This document shows, piece by piece, positions 40,421 to 50,543 of a DNA stretch of 64,000 nucleotides. The translations under genes and the position numbers were made by a program. Source of the DNA: Pseudoxanthomonas wuyuanensis. Lineage in GTDB: Bacteria; Pseudomonadota; Gammaproteobacteria; Xanthomonadales; Xanthomonadaceae. How positions within the stretch are numbered: position 1 is the first letter of the stretch; each line of letters begins with the position of its first letter. Location of the stretch: positions 496,001 through 560,000 of the forward strand of contig NZ_OCND01000002.1 in assembly GCF_900215535.1 (NCBI RefSeq), read 5' to 3'. Below the pieces are notes generated by a model, which worked only from the letters and a program-made list of their open reading frames with translations, was not told where the DNA came from and made no database searches.

Positions 40421-40939
40421 ATGCTCGCCATCCGCCGCGCCACCATCGAAGACGCCCAGGTCCTGTCCGACCTGGCCGCGCGCACGTTCACCGAAACCTT
40501 TGGCCATCTGTATCCGGCGGAGGATTTGCAGGCCTTTCTGGCCGACGCCTACACGGTCGACAAGCAGCGCACCATCCTGTCGCACCCGGACTACGCGGTC
40601 TGGCTACTGGAAGAGGACGGCGTAGCCGTCGGCCACGCTGCCGCCGGTCCCTGCGGTCTGCCGCATCCGCAGGTAGCGCCCGGCGATGGCGAGCTCAAAC
40701 GCCTGTACGTGCTGGCATCGCACCAGAACGGCGGCTGGGGCGCGCGGTTGTTCGATGCCGCGCTGGCGTGGCTGGAGCGCGGCGGTCCGCGTACGCTGTG
40801 GATCGGCGTGTGGTCGCAGAACCTGGGCGCGCAGCGCTTCTACGCGCGCTACGGCTTCGAGAAGGTGGGCGATTACGAATTCCCGGTCGGCAATACCCGC
40901 GACCACGAATTCATCCTGCGGCGGCCACGCCGGCGTTGA
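40421..40939 (+). CDS. GNAT family N-acetyltransferase
   Basis: A 172-residue acetyltransferase. The GNAT fold is visible from MLAIRRATIEDAQVLSDLAA. The acetyl-CoA loop region is ELKRLYVLASHQNGGWGARL, where QNGGWG replaces the common Q/RxxGxG/A. The C-terminal WSQNLGAQRFYARYGFEKVG is a strong family signature. The substrate is unknown. Start chosen at the ATG of MLAIRRA; upstream frame falls in the dispersed repeat. It converges on the AraC-type regulator gene. Confidence 0.88.
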   Translation: MLAIRRATIEDAQVLSDLAARTFTETFGHLYPAEDLQAFLADAYTVDKQRTILSHPDYAVWLLEEDGVAVGHAAAGPCGLPHPQVAPGDGELKRLYVLASHQNGGWGARLFDAALAWLERGGPRTLWIGVWSQNLGAQRFYARYGFEKVGDYEFPVGNTRDHEFILRRPRRR

Positions 40940-40948
40940 GATTGCGGC

Positions 40949-41872
40949 TCAGGCCTCGCGCAGCTGCCCTATTTCCGTGCGCGGCGGGGCGCCGAACAGG
41001 CGCTTGTATTCGCGGCTGAACTGCGACGGGCTTTCGTAACCGACGCGGTGCGCCGCTGCGGCCGCTTCCAGGCCTTCGGCCAGCATCAGCCGGCGCGCCT
41101 CGTGCAGACGCAGCTGCTTCTGGTATTGCAGCGGCGACAGCGTGGTGGCGTGCTTGAAGTGGTGATGCAGCGACGACACGCTCATGTGCACGGCACGCGC
41201 CAGCGCTTCGATCCGCAATGGTTCCAGATAGTGCTGGCGCAGCAGCTGGACAGCCTGGGCGATCCGCTGCGGGCGGCTGTCGCGGACCGCCAGGTCGCGC
41301 AGGTGATGGCCCAGATCACCCAGCAAAACCCGGTAGAAGATCTCGCGCAGCGCCATTGGCGCCAGTACGTTCAGATCCTCCGGCGTATCGAGCAGACGCA
41401 TCATCCGCAGCACCGCGTCCAGCAACGACGGCGTCATCTGTGCGGCGTAGGCCGCGCAGGCCGCCGGGTCGCTGCCGATGCCGACGGCAGTATCCAGCAT
41501 CAGATCCGCAATCAGTTCCGGTTCGATGTCCAGGCGCAGGCACAGGTAGGGCTTTTCCGGACTGGCATCGGTCACCTGGGCCAGCATCGGCAACGGCATC
41601 GATACGACCAGGTAGTGCAGCGGGTCGTAGCGGTAGGTCTGCTCGCCGAGCATGGCGATCTTGCTGCCCTGCACGACGATGCACAGCCGCGGCTCGTAGA
41701 CGCTGGGGAAGCACGGCGTCGGTGCGCTCCTGCGGATGGTCTGCAACTGCCGCAGGGGAGTGTCGTGGACGCCGTCGTGCGGACTCAAACGGGCAATCCG
41801 GTCGGCCAGTTCGGTCTGCGGCGCATTCAGCGGATAGCGCGCGATCGGGTTGGGGGAACTCATAGGACTCAT
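40949..41872 (-). CDS. AraC-family transcriptional regulator
   Basis: DNA-binding regulator of about 307 residues. The N-terminal cupin-like AraC_N domain includes CFPSVYEPRLCIVVQGSKIA and YDPLHYLVVSMPLP. The C-terminal pair of helix-turn-helix motifs includes RIEALARAVHMSVSSLHHHF and AAAHRVGYESPSQFSREYKR. The frame is open to 41986; ATGs at 41872 and 41863 start the conserved part and I use the first. It is divergent from an aldo/keto reductase gene, a common pairing in which the regulator controls the neighbour, perhaps in response to reactive aldehydes (inference). Confidence 0.88.
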   Translation of the reverse strand: MSPMSSPNPIARYPLNAPQTELADRIARLSPHDGVHDTPLRQLQTIRRSAPTPCFPSVYEPRLCIVVQGSKIAMLGEQTYRYDPLHYLVVSMPLPMLAQVTDASPEKPYLCLRLDIEPELIADLMLDTAVGIGSDPAACAAYAAQMTPSLLDAVLRMMRLLDTPEDLNVLAPMALREIFYRVLLGDLGHHLRDLAVRDSRPQRIAQAVQLLRQHYLEPLRIEALARAVHMSVSSLHHHFKHATTLSPLQYQKQLRLHEARRLMLAEGLEAAAAAHRVGYESPSQFSREYKRLFGAPPRTEIGQLREA

Positions 41873-42055
41873 GGCTTTGCGCGTCCGGTCCGGGGGGAGT
41901 CGTGCGAACCGATTATCGGCATCCGGGCCGGCTTCGGCACGCGCGCAGGGGACGATTTGCAGAATTAGGCAAGTTTGTCGCAGCAATGAGCTAACGCCGA
42001 CGACAGCGCGGAATCTACCTTACCGGTACTCCTCCCCCAACCTCCGGAGTACGCG

Positions 42056-43063
<1,008 letters not shown>

Positions 43064-43105
43064 GTCGCGGTTCCGCCGCTCCCCCGTTTCCAGGAAACGT
43101 CCGCC

Positions 43106-46100
43106 ATGTGGATCGTCCAATACGCGCTGTCCCGCCGCTACACCATCGGGGTGCTGGCCATCCTGATCCTGCTGTTCGGCATCCAGTCCGCGCGCAGGAT
43201 GCCCACCGACATCCTGCCCGAGGTCGGGATTCCGTCGGTCAACCTGATCTGGACCTACAGCGGGCTGCCGGCAGCGGAGATGGCGGCCAAGCTGACCTCG
43301 TTCTCGGAGATCGCGGTCCTCAACAATGTCGACGACATCAAGGAAGTGCGTTCGGAGAGCCTCAACGGCATCGGTATCGTGCGGGTCGATTTCCAGCCGG
43401 GGGTCAATCTGGAGCGTGCGCTGGCGCAGATCACCGCCGTTTCCCAAACCATTCTGCGGCGGATGCCGCCGGGCACCTCGCCGCCGCTGGTGATCCGCAA
43501 CAACGTATCCAGCACGCCGGTGCTGCAACTGGTGCTGTCTTCGGATTCGCTGAGCGAAGCGCAGCTGTACGACTATGCGCGCCTGCAGTTGCGCTCGCAG
43601 ATCCAGTCCATCCCCGGCATCCGCATGACCCTGCCCTATGGCGGCGCAGCGCGGCAGATCATGGTGGATCTGGATCCGCGTGCGCTGCAGACCCATGGCC
43701 TGACCCCGGCCCAGGTCACCGGCGCGCTGGAGCGCGGCAGTCCGACCCTGCCGTCAGGCACCATCCGCGAAGGCGCACGCGAGCTGCAGATCGCGCTGGA
43801 AACCAGCCCGGAAACCGCTGCCGGCTTTCTCGACCTGCCCATCGCCACCCGCGGCGGCAACGTCATCTACGTGCGCGATGTCGCGTCGGTGCGCGATGGC
43901 GGCGCGCTGCAGACCAATGTTGCGCGGATGGACGGCGCCAGCGCGGTGTCGGTGGCGCTGATCAAGATGGGCGGCGCCTCGGCGGTGGAAATCGTGCGTT
44001 CGGTCCGCGGGCGGCTGCCGGAGATCGCCGCCTCGGCGCCGCCGGGCATGCGCATCGAACCGATCTTCGACCAGTCGGTGTTCGTCGACAACGCCATTGC
44101 CTCGATCCGGCATGAAGCGCTGCTGGTGGGCGTACTGGTGGCGCTGGTGGTGCTGGTGTTCATCGGCTCCTGGCGCTCCAGCCTGATCGTGCTGTCGGCG
44201 ATTCCGCTGGCGCTGCTGTCATCGGTGACGCTGCTGCAACTGCTGGGCTATACCTTCAACGTGATGACCCTGGGCGGATTGGCGCTGGCCATCGGCATCC
44301 TGGTCGACAACGCGGTGGTGGACGTGGAAAACACCAACCGCAACCTGGCGATGGGCAAGGATGTGCGCACCGCGATCCTGGACAGCGCGCGCGAGGTGGT
44401 GTTCCCCGAATTCGTCTCCACCGTGGCCATCTGCATCGTGCTGACGCCGATCCTGCTGATGACCGGGCTGTCGGCGTGGGTATTCACGCCGCTGGCGCTG
44501 GCGGTGATCTTCGCAATGGCATCCTCGTTCCTGCTTTCGCGCACGCTGATTCCGGTCCTTTGCTATCTGCTGCTGCCGGCCGACATCCGCAGCCGCGGGC
44601 AGCCGCGCTGGCGCATGGAGCGCTGGTTGCTGGCGGCCAACCACAGGGTCGAACACACGCTGGACGGCTTGCGCGGGCGCCACCATGCGCTGCTGTTGAA
44701 GCTGGGCCATCACGGTGGCGTGCTGGCGCTGGCGTCGTTGTTGCTGGTGGCGCTGGGCGCGGTCTCGGCGTTGTCGCTGGGCCGGGAGTATTTCCCCAAT
44801 GTCGATGCCGGCCAGATCCGGTTGCAGGTGCGCCTGCCCACCGGCACCCGGCTGGAGCAGACCGCGCAGCGGCTGGCGGAAATCCAGCGCGAGATCCGCA
44901 GCATCGTTCCGGCCGAAGAACTGCAGACGGTGTACGAGCAGATCGGCATTCCCGACGCGATCAACCTGGCCTGGGTGGACAGCGCGGTGGTCGGCTCGTT
45001 CGAAGCCGAGGTGATGGTGCAGCTGCGCACGCCGCATGGCTCCAGCGCCGGCTACCTGGCGGCCATCCGCCAGCGGGTGGCGGAGAAGTTCCCCGACGTG
45101 AAACTGTTCGAGCGTCCGCCCGATGCCACCAGCCGGACGCTGGCCGGCTCGGCGGTGGGCGCGCTGGAAGTACGGGTCAACGGTCGCGATGCCGCCGGCA
45201 ATCTGGCCATCGCGCGCCAGATCGAAACTCGGCTGCGCGATGCGCATGGTGCGGTGGACGTGATGCTGCGCCAGGTGCTGGATCTGCCCGAGTACTACAT
45301 CGCCATCGACCGCAGCCGCGCCGCGCAACTGGGTGTCAGCGCGCAGGACGCCAGCCGTGCGGTGCTGGCGGTGCTGGGTTCGTCGGGCACGGTCAGTCCG
45401 GTGTTCTGGGTCGAGCAGGCCACCGCCAATTCCTACACCGTGCAGGTGCAGGCCCAGCCCAACGATCTGGCCGGCATCGACACCCTGCTCAACACGCCAT
45501 TGCGGATTGGCGAGGACGGGCGCACGGTGCTGTTGCGCAATATCGCCACGGCAACGCCGCGCAGCGTGCCGGCCAGCGTGGGCCGTACGATGATGGCGCC
45601 GACGGTCAGCGTGCTGGCCAATGTGCAGGGTACCGACCTGGGGTCGGTCTACGCGGACCTGACCGCAATCGTGGCCGATGTGCAGCGGCAGCTGAAACCG
45701 GCCAACCGCATCGAAATCGTCGGCCAGGCCGGCGAGATGCAGAGCGCCTACGGTGAACTGGCCGGCGGCCTGCTGATGGCGGCGGTGCTGGTGTTCCTGG
45801 TGCTGGTGGTCAACTTCCAGTCCTGGCTGCAACCGCTGGTGGCGATGTCCGGTTTGCCGATCGCCATCGCCGGCGCGGCGGTCGGCTTGTTCGTCACCGG
45901 CACGCCGCTCAGCGTGCCGGCGCTGATGGGGGTGATGATGGTGATCGGCGTATCCACCGCCAACAGCGTGCTGGTGACCAGCTTCGCCCGCAATCTGATC
46001 GCCGCCGGGCACGACCAGGAACTGGCCGCCTACGAGGCCGCCGCGGTGCGTCTGCGTCCGGTGCTGATGACCGCCAGCGCAATGGTGCTGGGGATCGTGC

Positions 46101-46306
46101 CGATGGCGCTGGGCCTGGGCGAGGGCGGCGAACAGAACGCGCCGTTGGGCCGGGCGGTGATCGGCGGGCTGTTGTTCGGCACTCCGGCCACGCTGGTGCT
46201 GGTGCCATCCATTCTTGCCGTGCTGGGGCGCCGCCATAACCGGCGTTTCGCGCAGCAAACCGAAAGCGCCGGCGATCAGGCCACAGGCGCAGGAGCCGTA
46301 GCATGA
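43106..46306 (+). CDS. RND family efflux pump, inner-membrane permease
   Basis: A 1066-residue AcrB-like HAE1-type transporter with 12 predicted membrane helices and two large periplasmic loops. Family stretches include RRMPTDILPEVGIPSVNLIW, LNGIGIVRVDFQPGVNLE and the duplicated core. In TM4 the AcrB Asp pair (D407/D408) reads VDNAVVDVEN, so the second Asp is Asn. In TM10 the AcrB Lys940 position reads STANSVLV, an Ala. The proton relay must therefore differ from AcrB. It overlaps the adaptor gene by ATGA. No outer membrane factor is next to it, so it likely borrows a TolC-type protein. Substrate unknown. Confidence 0.92.
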   Translation: MWIVQYALSRRYTIGVLAILILLFGIQSARRMPTDILPEVGIPSVNLIWTYSGLPAAEMAAKLTSFSEIAVLNNVDDIKEVRSESLNGIGIVRVDFQPGVNLERALAQITAVSQTILRRMPPGTSPPLVIRNNVSSTPVLQLVLSSDSLSEAQLYDYARLQLRSQIQSIPGIRMTLPYGGAARQIMVDLDPRALQTHGLTPAQVTGALERGSPTLPSGTIREGARELQIALETSPETAAGFLDLPIATRGGNVIYVRDVASVRDGGALQTNVARMDGASAVSVALIKMGGASAVEIVRSVRGRLPEIAASAPPGMRIEPIFDQSVFVDNAIASIRHEALLVGVLVALVVLVFIGSWRSSLIVLSAIPLALLSSVTLLQLLGYTFNVMTLGGLALAIGILVDNAVVDVENTNRNLAMGKDVRTAILDSAREVVFPEFVSTVAICIVLTPILLMTGLSAWVFTPLALAVIFAMASSFLLSRTLIPVLCYLLLPADIRSRGQPRWRMERWLLAANHRVEHTLDGLRGRHHALLLKLGHHGGVLALASLLLVALGAVSALSLGREYFPNVDAGQIRLQVRLPTGTRLEQTAQRLAEIQREIRSIVPAEELQTVYEQIGIPDAINLAWVDSAVVGSFEAEVMVQLRTPHGSSAGYLAAIRQRVAEKFPDVKLFERPPDATSRTLAGSAVGALEVRVNGRDAAGNLAIARQIETRLRDAHGAVDVMLRQVLDLPEYYIAIDRSRAAQLGVSAQDASRAVLAVLGSSGTVSPVFWVEQATANSYTVQVQAQPNDLAGIDTLLNTPLRIGEDGRTVLLRNIATATPRSVPASVGRTMMAPTVSVLANVQGTDLGSVYADLTAIVADVQRQLKPANRIEIVGQAGEMQSAYGELAGGLLMAAVLVFLVLVVNFQSWLQPLVAMSGLPIAIAGAAVGLFVTGTPLSVPALMGVMMVIGVSTANSVLVTSFARNLIAAGHDQELAAYEAAAVRLRPVLMTASAMVLGIVPMALGLGEGGEQNAPLGRAVIGGLLFGTPATLVLVPSILAVLGRRHNRRFAQQTESAGDQATGAGAVA

Positions 46307-47421
46307 AGAAGACCCTACCCATGGCCCGGACGATGGCGGGCATTTTCGTTGCCGCCGTGCTGCTGGCGCTGGCCGGCTGCAGCCGCAGCGCCGCCGAACA
46401 GGCGGACGCAGCGGTGCCCGAGGTATTGACGGTGCCGGCGCGGGCGGCCGCCGACGATTACGAATTGCGGCTGCCCGCGCGCGCCGTCGCCGGCGAATCG
46501 GCGCAGCTGTATCCGCGCGCCACCGGGTACGTCAGCGAACGGCGCGTCGATCTGGGCGACCGGGTCGAAGCCGGCCAGGTGCTGGCGGTAATCTCGGCGC
46601 CGGAAGTGGATCAATCGGTCCGCGAAGCCACCGCCGAAGTGGGCCGGATGCGTGCCGCGCTGCAACTGGCCAGGGTCAACTACGAGCGTGCCGCGGTGCT
46701 GGTCAGGTCGGGCGCGGTCTCTGGCGAGATGTACAGCGATCGCAGCGCCAACCGCGATGCCGCCGAAGCGGCGCTGGCGGCGGCCGAGGCACGCCTGTCC
46801 AGTGCGCGCGAACGGCAGGCCTTCCAGGTGGTGCGGGCGCCGTTCGCCGGCGTGGTGGCCGCCCGCAATCTCGAGCGCGGCGACCGCGTGGTCGGCGATG
46901 CGGCCACGGCCGTCCCGTTGTTCGAGATCAACGCACTGGACCCGTTGCGGGTGCTGGTGGACGTGCCGCAGGGCGCGGTGCTGCAGGTGCGGCCCGGGCT
47001 GCGGGCCGATGTCCGCTTCCCGGAACTGGCGGGCGAAAACTTCCAGGCCGAAGTGGTGCGCGCCGCGCAGAGCATTTCCGCCGATGCCGGCGGCATGCGG
47101 GTCGAACTGAGCCTGTCCAACCCGCAAGGACGCATCCCGGCGGGCATGGTCGGCGAGGTGAGCCTGCAGGTGCCGCGCGCGGCGCCCGCGGTGATCGTGC
47201 CGCTGTCGGCAGTGATGGCCGGCGCCGGCGGTGCGCGGGTGGCGCGACTGGGCGGCGACTCGCGGCTGGAGTTCCGTACGGTCCGGCTGGGCCGCAATCT
47301 TGGCGCGGAGGTCGAAATCCTCGAGGGCATCGCCGCCGGCGAACTGGTGGTGCTGGCGCCCAACGCGCTGCTGGAAAGCGGCGCGCAGGTGACCGCCAAG
47401 CCGGCACCGAAGGGGACGTAG
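46303..47421 (+). CDS. RND efflux pump periplasmic adaptor (membrane fusion lipoprotein)
   Basis: A 372-residue HlyD/AcrA-like adaptor with a lipoprotein signal ending at Cys26 (VAAVLLALAGC). The lipoyl half-motifs YVSERRVDLGDRVEAGQVLA and VVRAPFAGVVAARNLERGDR flank a coiled-coil hairpin (about 105-160). Beta-barrel and membrane-proximal domains follow. The start overlaps the permease stop (ATGA). The order permease then adaptor is the reverse of most acrAB-type operons. It should bridge the pump to an outer-membrane channel encoded elsewhere. Confidence 0.92.
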   Translation: MKKTLPMARTMAGIFVAAVLLALAGCSRSAAEQADAAVPEVLTVPARAAADDYELRLPARAVAGESAQLYPRATGYVSERRVDLGDRVEAGQVLAVISAPEVDQSVREATAEVGRMRAALQLARVNYERAAVLVRSGAVSGEMYSDRSANRDAAEAALAAAEARLSSARERQAFQVVRAPFAGVVAARNLERGDRVVGDAATAVPLFEINALDPLRVLVDVPQGAVLQVRPGLRADVRFPELAGENFQAEVVRAAQSISADAGGMRVELSLSNPQGRIPAGMVGEVSLQVPRAAPAVIVPLSAVMAGAGGARVARLGGDSRLEFRTVRLGRNLGAEVEILEGIAAGELVVLAPNALLESGAQVTAKPAPKGT

Positions 47422-47454
47422 CAGCGGGTCCCGCCGCGCGCGCTTGCGGCCGTG

Positions 47455-47510
47455 CCGAAAAGCCCCAAAGCCCACGGCGAGATGCCGCTCCCACAGATAA
47501 AGTTGGCCCG
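47455..47510. repeat. Possible dispersed intergenic repeat (GGGAGCGGC type)
   Basis: On the minus strand TGTGGGAGCGGCATCTCGCC is followed by GTGGGCTTTGGGG. This resembles GTGGGAGCGGC-type repeats found between genes in the family. It lies between the efflux adaptor and the hydrolase gene. Recognition is from memory of the motif only. Confidence 0.35.
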
Positions 47511-47538
47511 GCAGCTTGGATTCGGACAGACTGTGGGC

Positions 47539-48186
47539 ATGACATCCGAAGATTCCGCGCCGCCCCGGCATGTACTTGTCCTTCACGGTATCTGGAACGC
47601 CAAAACCTGGCTGGCGCCGCTGGCCAGGCGGTTGCGGACGCAGGGTTTCGAGGTCGAACTGTTCGGCTATCCCAGCGTGTTCGGCGGGCCGGAGATCGCC
47701 ATCGAGCGGTTGATTCGCCGTCTGTCCGGTTCGCCGCCGTTGAATCTGGTGGGGCACAGCCTAGGCGGCCTGATCGGCCTGGAGGCGCTGCGGCAGCAGC
47801 CGGAGTTGCCGGTGCCGCGCATGGTCTGCCTGGGATCGCCGTTGTGCGGCAGCGATGCCGCCCGCAGCCTGGGCCGCCGGCGCTGGACCTCGCAGGTGCT
47901 GGGACGCAGCTCGCTGTTCCTGCAGACCGGCTGCCAGCCCTGGCAGGGCAGGACCGAGATCGGCATGGTGGCCGGCACCGTGGCGCGCGGTATCGGCCGC
48001 CTGCTGACCCGGTTCGACGGCCCCTCCGACGGTACCGTGGCGGTCGCCGAGACCCGATTGCCCGGCCTGGCCGACCATTGCCTGGTGCCGGCCAGCCATA
48101 CCGGACTGGTGTTTTCGCGCCCCGCTGCCGACCAGGCCGGGCATTTCCTGCGGCAAGGGCGTTTTGCCCGCAATGGCGAATCGTAA
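47539..48186 (+). CDS. Alpha/beta hydrolase, lipase/esterase-like
   Basis: A 215-residue hydrolase with the nucleophile elbow NLVGHSLGGLIGLEALRQ (G-H-S-L-G) and the oxyanion region HVLVLHGIWNAKTWLAPLAR. DGTVAVAETRLPGLAD and the late His in VPASHTGLVFS suggest a complete Ser-Asp-His triad. No signal peptide is seen with the chosen ATG; a longer frame from 47452 exists but crosses repeat-like DNA. It resembles PGAP1-like or cell-wall lipase-type domains. Substrate unknown. Confidence 0.83.
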   Translation: MTSEDSAPPRHVLVLHGIWNAKTWLAPLARRLRTQGFEVELFGYPSVFGGPEIAIERLIRRLSGSPPLNLVGHSLGGLIGLEALRQQPELPVPRMVCLGSPLCGSDAARSLGRRRWTSQVLGRSSLFLQTGCQPWQGRTEIGMVAGTVARGIGRLLTRFDGPSDGTVAVAETRLPGLADHCLVPASHTGLVFSRPAADQAGHFLRQGRFARNGES

Positions 48187-48320
48187 GCCCGGCGGCATCC
48201 TTGCCAGCGAACGGGCCCTTGGGCTCGCTCCCTGAGCCGCCAGACCCCGAGCGAACCGGCGCGGACGGCGCAATCGAGTAAAATTGCGCTCTTGTATTCT
48301 TAACAAGTCCGGAAACACCC

Positions 48321-49067
48321 ATGGGTAGAGGCCCGTCGATCGAAGCGCGCAAGAATGCGTCAGATGCCAAGCGCGGCAAGATTTTCACCAAGATCATCCG
48401 CGAAATCGGTGTGGCGGCGCGCGCCGGTGGCGGCGACCCGGCCAACAACCCGCGTCTGCGCACGGCGATGGACAAGGGCCTGTCGGCCAACATGTCCAAG
48501 GATGTGATCGAGCGCGCCATCAAGAAGGCAACCGGCGAGCTGGAAGGGGTGGTGTACGAGGAAATCCGCTATGAAGGCTACGCGCCTGGCGGGGTCGCGG
48601 TGATCGTCGACTGCCTGACCGACAACCGCGTGCGCACCGTGGCCGATGTCCGCCACGCCTTCAGCAAGTGCGGCGGCAACATGGGCACGGAAGGCTCGGT
48701 GGCCTTCATGTTCAAGCGCCTGGGCGTGCTGAGCTATGCGCCCGGCGCCGGCGAGGCGTCATCGTTTGAAAGCCGAATCACCGAAGCCGCCATCGAGGCC
48801 GGTGCCGACGATGTCGTCGTCTACCCCGACGATGGTTCGATAGATGTGATCGTCGCGCCGGAGAATTTCCAGTCGGTCAAGGACGCGATGGAAACGGCCG
48901 GCCTGGCCGCCGACCAGGCCGAAGTCACCCTGCGCGCCGACAACCAGATTGCAGTGGAAGGCGATACCGCCAAACAGGTGGTCAAGCTGCTGGACATGCT
49001 GGAAGACCTGGACGACGTGCAGGACGTCTACTCGAATGCCGAGCTGGGCGCTGATGCATATGCGTGA
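48321..49067 (+). CDS. yebC: YebC/PmpR family translation/transcription regulator
   Basis: A 248-residue protein of the YebC family, now linked in bacteria to rescue of ribosomes at difficult Pro-rich sequences and earlier described as DNA-binding regulators. It starts [20 protein letters not shown], a xanthomonad variant of the usual MAGHSKW start, then [40 protein letters not shown] and [15 protein letters not shown] possible -10 box (TAAAAT, 48279-48284) lies 40 bases upstream. It is directly upstream of ruvC, the standard order. Confidence 0.95.
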   Translation: MGRGPSIEARKNASDAKRGKIFTKIIREIGVAARAGGGDPANNPRLRTAMDKGLSANMSKDVIERAIKKATGELEGVVYEEIRYEGYAPGGVAVIVDCLTDNRVRTVADVRHAFSKCGGNMGTEGSVAFMFKRLGVLSYAPGAGEASSFESRITEAAIEAGADDVVVYPDDGSIDVIVAPENFQSVKDAMETAGLAADQAEVTLRADNQIAVEGDTAKQVVKLLDMLEDLDDVQDVYSNAELGADAYA

Positions 49068-49070
49068 AGC

Positions 49071-49105
49071 CGGGACCAGGCAGTGGGGACCAGGGACCGG
49101 GGCAT
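49071..49105 (+). repeat. Heptad repeat array A (GGGACCR), after yebC
   Basis: Imperfect tandem 7-mers of the type GGGACCA/GGGACCG begin just after the yebC stop. An array of opposite sense (49187-49217) follows 80 bases later inside the ruvC N-terminal codons. Confidence 0.75.
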
Positions 49106-49155
49106 TCGGTCCGTGCATGCGCGCCCGTGCCTGAGCCATCAGCGAATTTCCCGTC

Positions 49156-49740
49156 GTGGCCTCCAGTTACCAGCATCCCACCTCCGCCGGCCCCCGGCCC
49201 CCGGTTCCCGGTCCCGGCTCCATCCGCATCCTCGGTATCGATCCCGGCTCGCAGCGCACCGGTGTGGGCATCATCGACGTGGATGCGGCGGGCAGGACGA
49301 CGCATGCCTTTCACACGGCGCTGGTGCTGCTGGGGGCCGACGACTTTCCGCAACGGTTGAAGATCCTGCTCAACGGCCTGGCGGAGATCATCCGAACCTG
49401 GCAGCCGCAGGAAGTGGCGATCGAGAAGGTCTTCATGGCCCGCAACCCCGATTCGGCGCTGAAGCTGGGACAGGCGCGCGGTGCGGCGATCTGCGCGGTG
49501 GTGATGCGCGATCTGCCGGTGCACGAATACGCGGCCAAGGAAGTGAAGCTGGCCGTGGTCGGCCGCGGCGGCGCCGAAAAGCAGCAGATCCAGCATATGG
49601 TCGGTATCATGCTGGGCCTGCAGGGCAAACTGCAGGCCGACGCCGCCGATGCGCTGGCGATCGCATTGACCCATGCGCATGTGCGCGCCACCGCCAATCG
49701 TCTTGGCGTCAACGTACGCCAAGCGTGGAGCAGGAAATGA
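49156..49740 (+). CDS. ruvC: Holliday junction resolvase RuvC
   Basis: Endonuclease that cuts Holliday junctions together with RuvAB. The acidic active site is visible: Asp29 in [13 protein letters not shown], Glu in [20 protein letters not shown] and the Asp pair in [16 protein letters not shown]. The protein would be 194 residues, about 20 longer than usual. The only canonical start after the upstream stop is the GTG at 49156, without a good ribosome site. Residues 11-22 ([12 protein letters not shown]) are encoded by a heptad repeat array, so the family-typical start just before ILGIDPG seems to have been replaced. No ATG, GTG or TTG lies closer to the conserved core in this frame. Confidence 0.93.
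   Translation: MASSYQHPTSAGPRPPVPGPGSIRILGIDPGSQRTGVGIIDVDAAGRTTHAFHTALVLLGADDFPQRLKILLNGLAEIIRTWQPQEVAIEKVFMARNPDSALKLGQARGAAICAVVMRDLPVHEYAAKEVKLAVVGRGGAEKQQIQHMVGIMLGLQGKLQADAADALAIALTHAHVRATANRLGVNVRQAWSRK
49187..49217 (+). repeat. Heptad repeat array A' within ruvC
   Basis: Tandem 7-mers CCCCCGG/TTCCCGG/TCCCGGC on the plus strand are the inverted counterpart of array A. They encode a Pro/Gly-rich segment of RuvC. Confidence 0.75.
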
Positions 49741-49750
49741 AGAAGCATGA

Positions 49751-49785
49751 CGGGACCGGGGACCGGGGACCGGGGACCCGGAATC
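49751..49785 (+). repeat. Heptad repeat array B (GGGACCG), after ruvC
   Basis: Four near-perfect copies of CGGGGAC/GGGACCG start 10 bases after the ruvC stop. They can pair with array B' (49860-49895) across a spacer of about 75 bases. Confidence 0.85.
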
Positions 49786-49859
49786 AATACTTCCACCGGC
49801 CCTGCGGCGCATGCGATCCGATACCTATGCAACAGCGGTACCTGCCGATGCTTTTGCCT

Positions 49860-49895
49860 TTCCCCGGTCCCCGGTCCCCGGTCCCCGGTCCCGGA
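49860..49895 (+). repeat. Heptad repeat array B' (CCCCGGT), before ruvA
   Basis: Five consecutive copies of the 7-mer CCCCGGT (the last partial) end directly at the GGAG ribosome site of ruvA. It is the inverted partner of array B. Confidence 0.88.
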
Positions 49896-49903
49896 GTACA
49901 GCC

Positions 49904-50488
49904 ATGATCGGCCGCCTCCGCGGCATCCTTGCCTACAAGTCGCCGCCGTGGCTGGTGATCGACGTCGGCGGCGTCGGCTACGAGCTGGAAGCGCCGATGA
50001 GCACGTTCTACGACCTGCCCGATGTCGGCCGCGAGGTGTCGCTGTTCACCCACTATGCGCAGAAGGAGGACAGCGTATCGCTGTACGGCTTTCTGCACGA
50101 AAGCGAACGCCGGCTGTTCCGCGACGTGCAGAAGGTCAGCGGTATCGGCGCGAAAATCGCGCTGGCCGTGCTGTCCGGCGTCAGCGTGGACGAATTCGCG
50201 CGGCTGGTGCAGACCAGCGATGTCACCGCGCTGACCCGCATCCCCGGTATCGGCAAGAAGACGGCCGAGCGGATGGTGGTGGAGCTGCGCGACCGCGCCG
50301 CGGATCTGGCCGGCGGCCTTCCCGGCCGCGCCAGCCTGCCCAACGATCCGCAGTCCGAAGCCGTCATCGCCCTGCAGCAGCTGGGCTACAAGCCGGCCGA
50401 AGCGGCGCGCATGGCGCGCGAGGCGGTCGCCGACGGCGACGATGCCGCCCTGATCATCCGCAAGGCGCTGCAGTCGGCGCTGCGCTGA
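49904..50488 (+). CDS. ruvA: Holliday junction branch migration protein RuvA
   Basis: Junction-binding tetramer subunit, 194 residues. The OB-fold domain starts [20 protein letters not shown]. The two helix-hairpin-helix motifs are [15 protein letters not shown] and [18 protein letters not shown]. Domain III, which contacts RuvB, is at the C-terminus ([20 protein letters not shown]). The ATG has GGAG at nine bases spacing, immediately after a heptad repeat array; a longer upstream frame runs through the repeats and is rejected. It is separated from ruvB by three potassium transport genes. Confidence 0.96.
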   Translation: MIGRLRGILAYKSPPWLVIDVGGVGYELEAPMSTFYDLPDVGREVSLFTHYAQKEDSVSLYGFLHESERRLFRDVQKVSGIGAKIALAVLSGVSVDEFARLVQTSDVTALTRIPGIGKKTAERMVVELRDRAADLAGGLPGRASLPNDPQSEAVIALQQLGYKPAEAARMAREAVADGDDAALIIRKALQSALR

Positions 50489-50543
50489 CGCGCACGCCGA
50501 TCTAGAGCTCCTTCTCACAACCTCCGCGCTACGCTAGGCAGCC

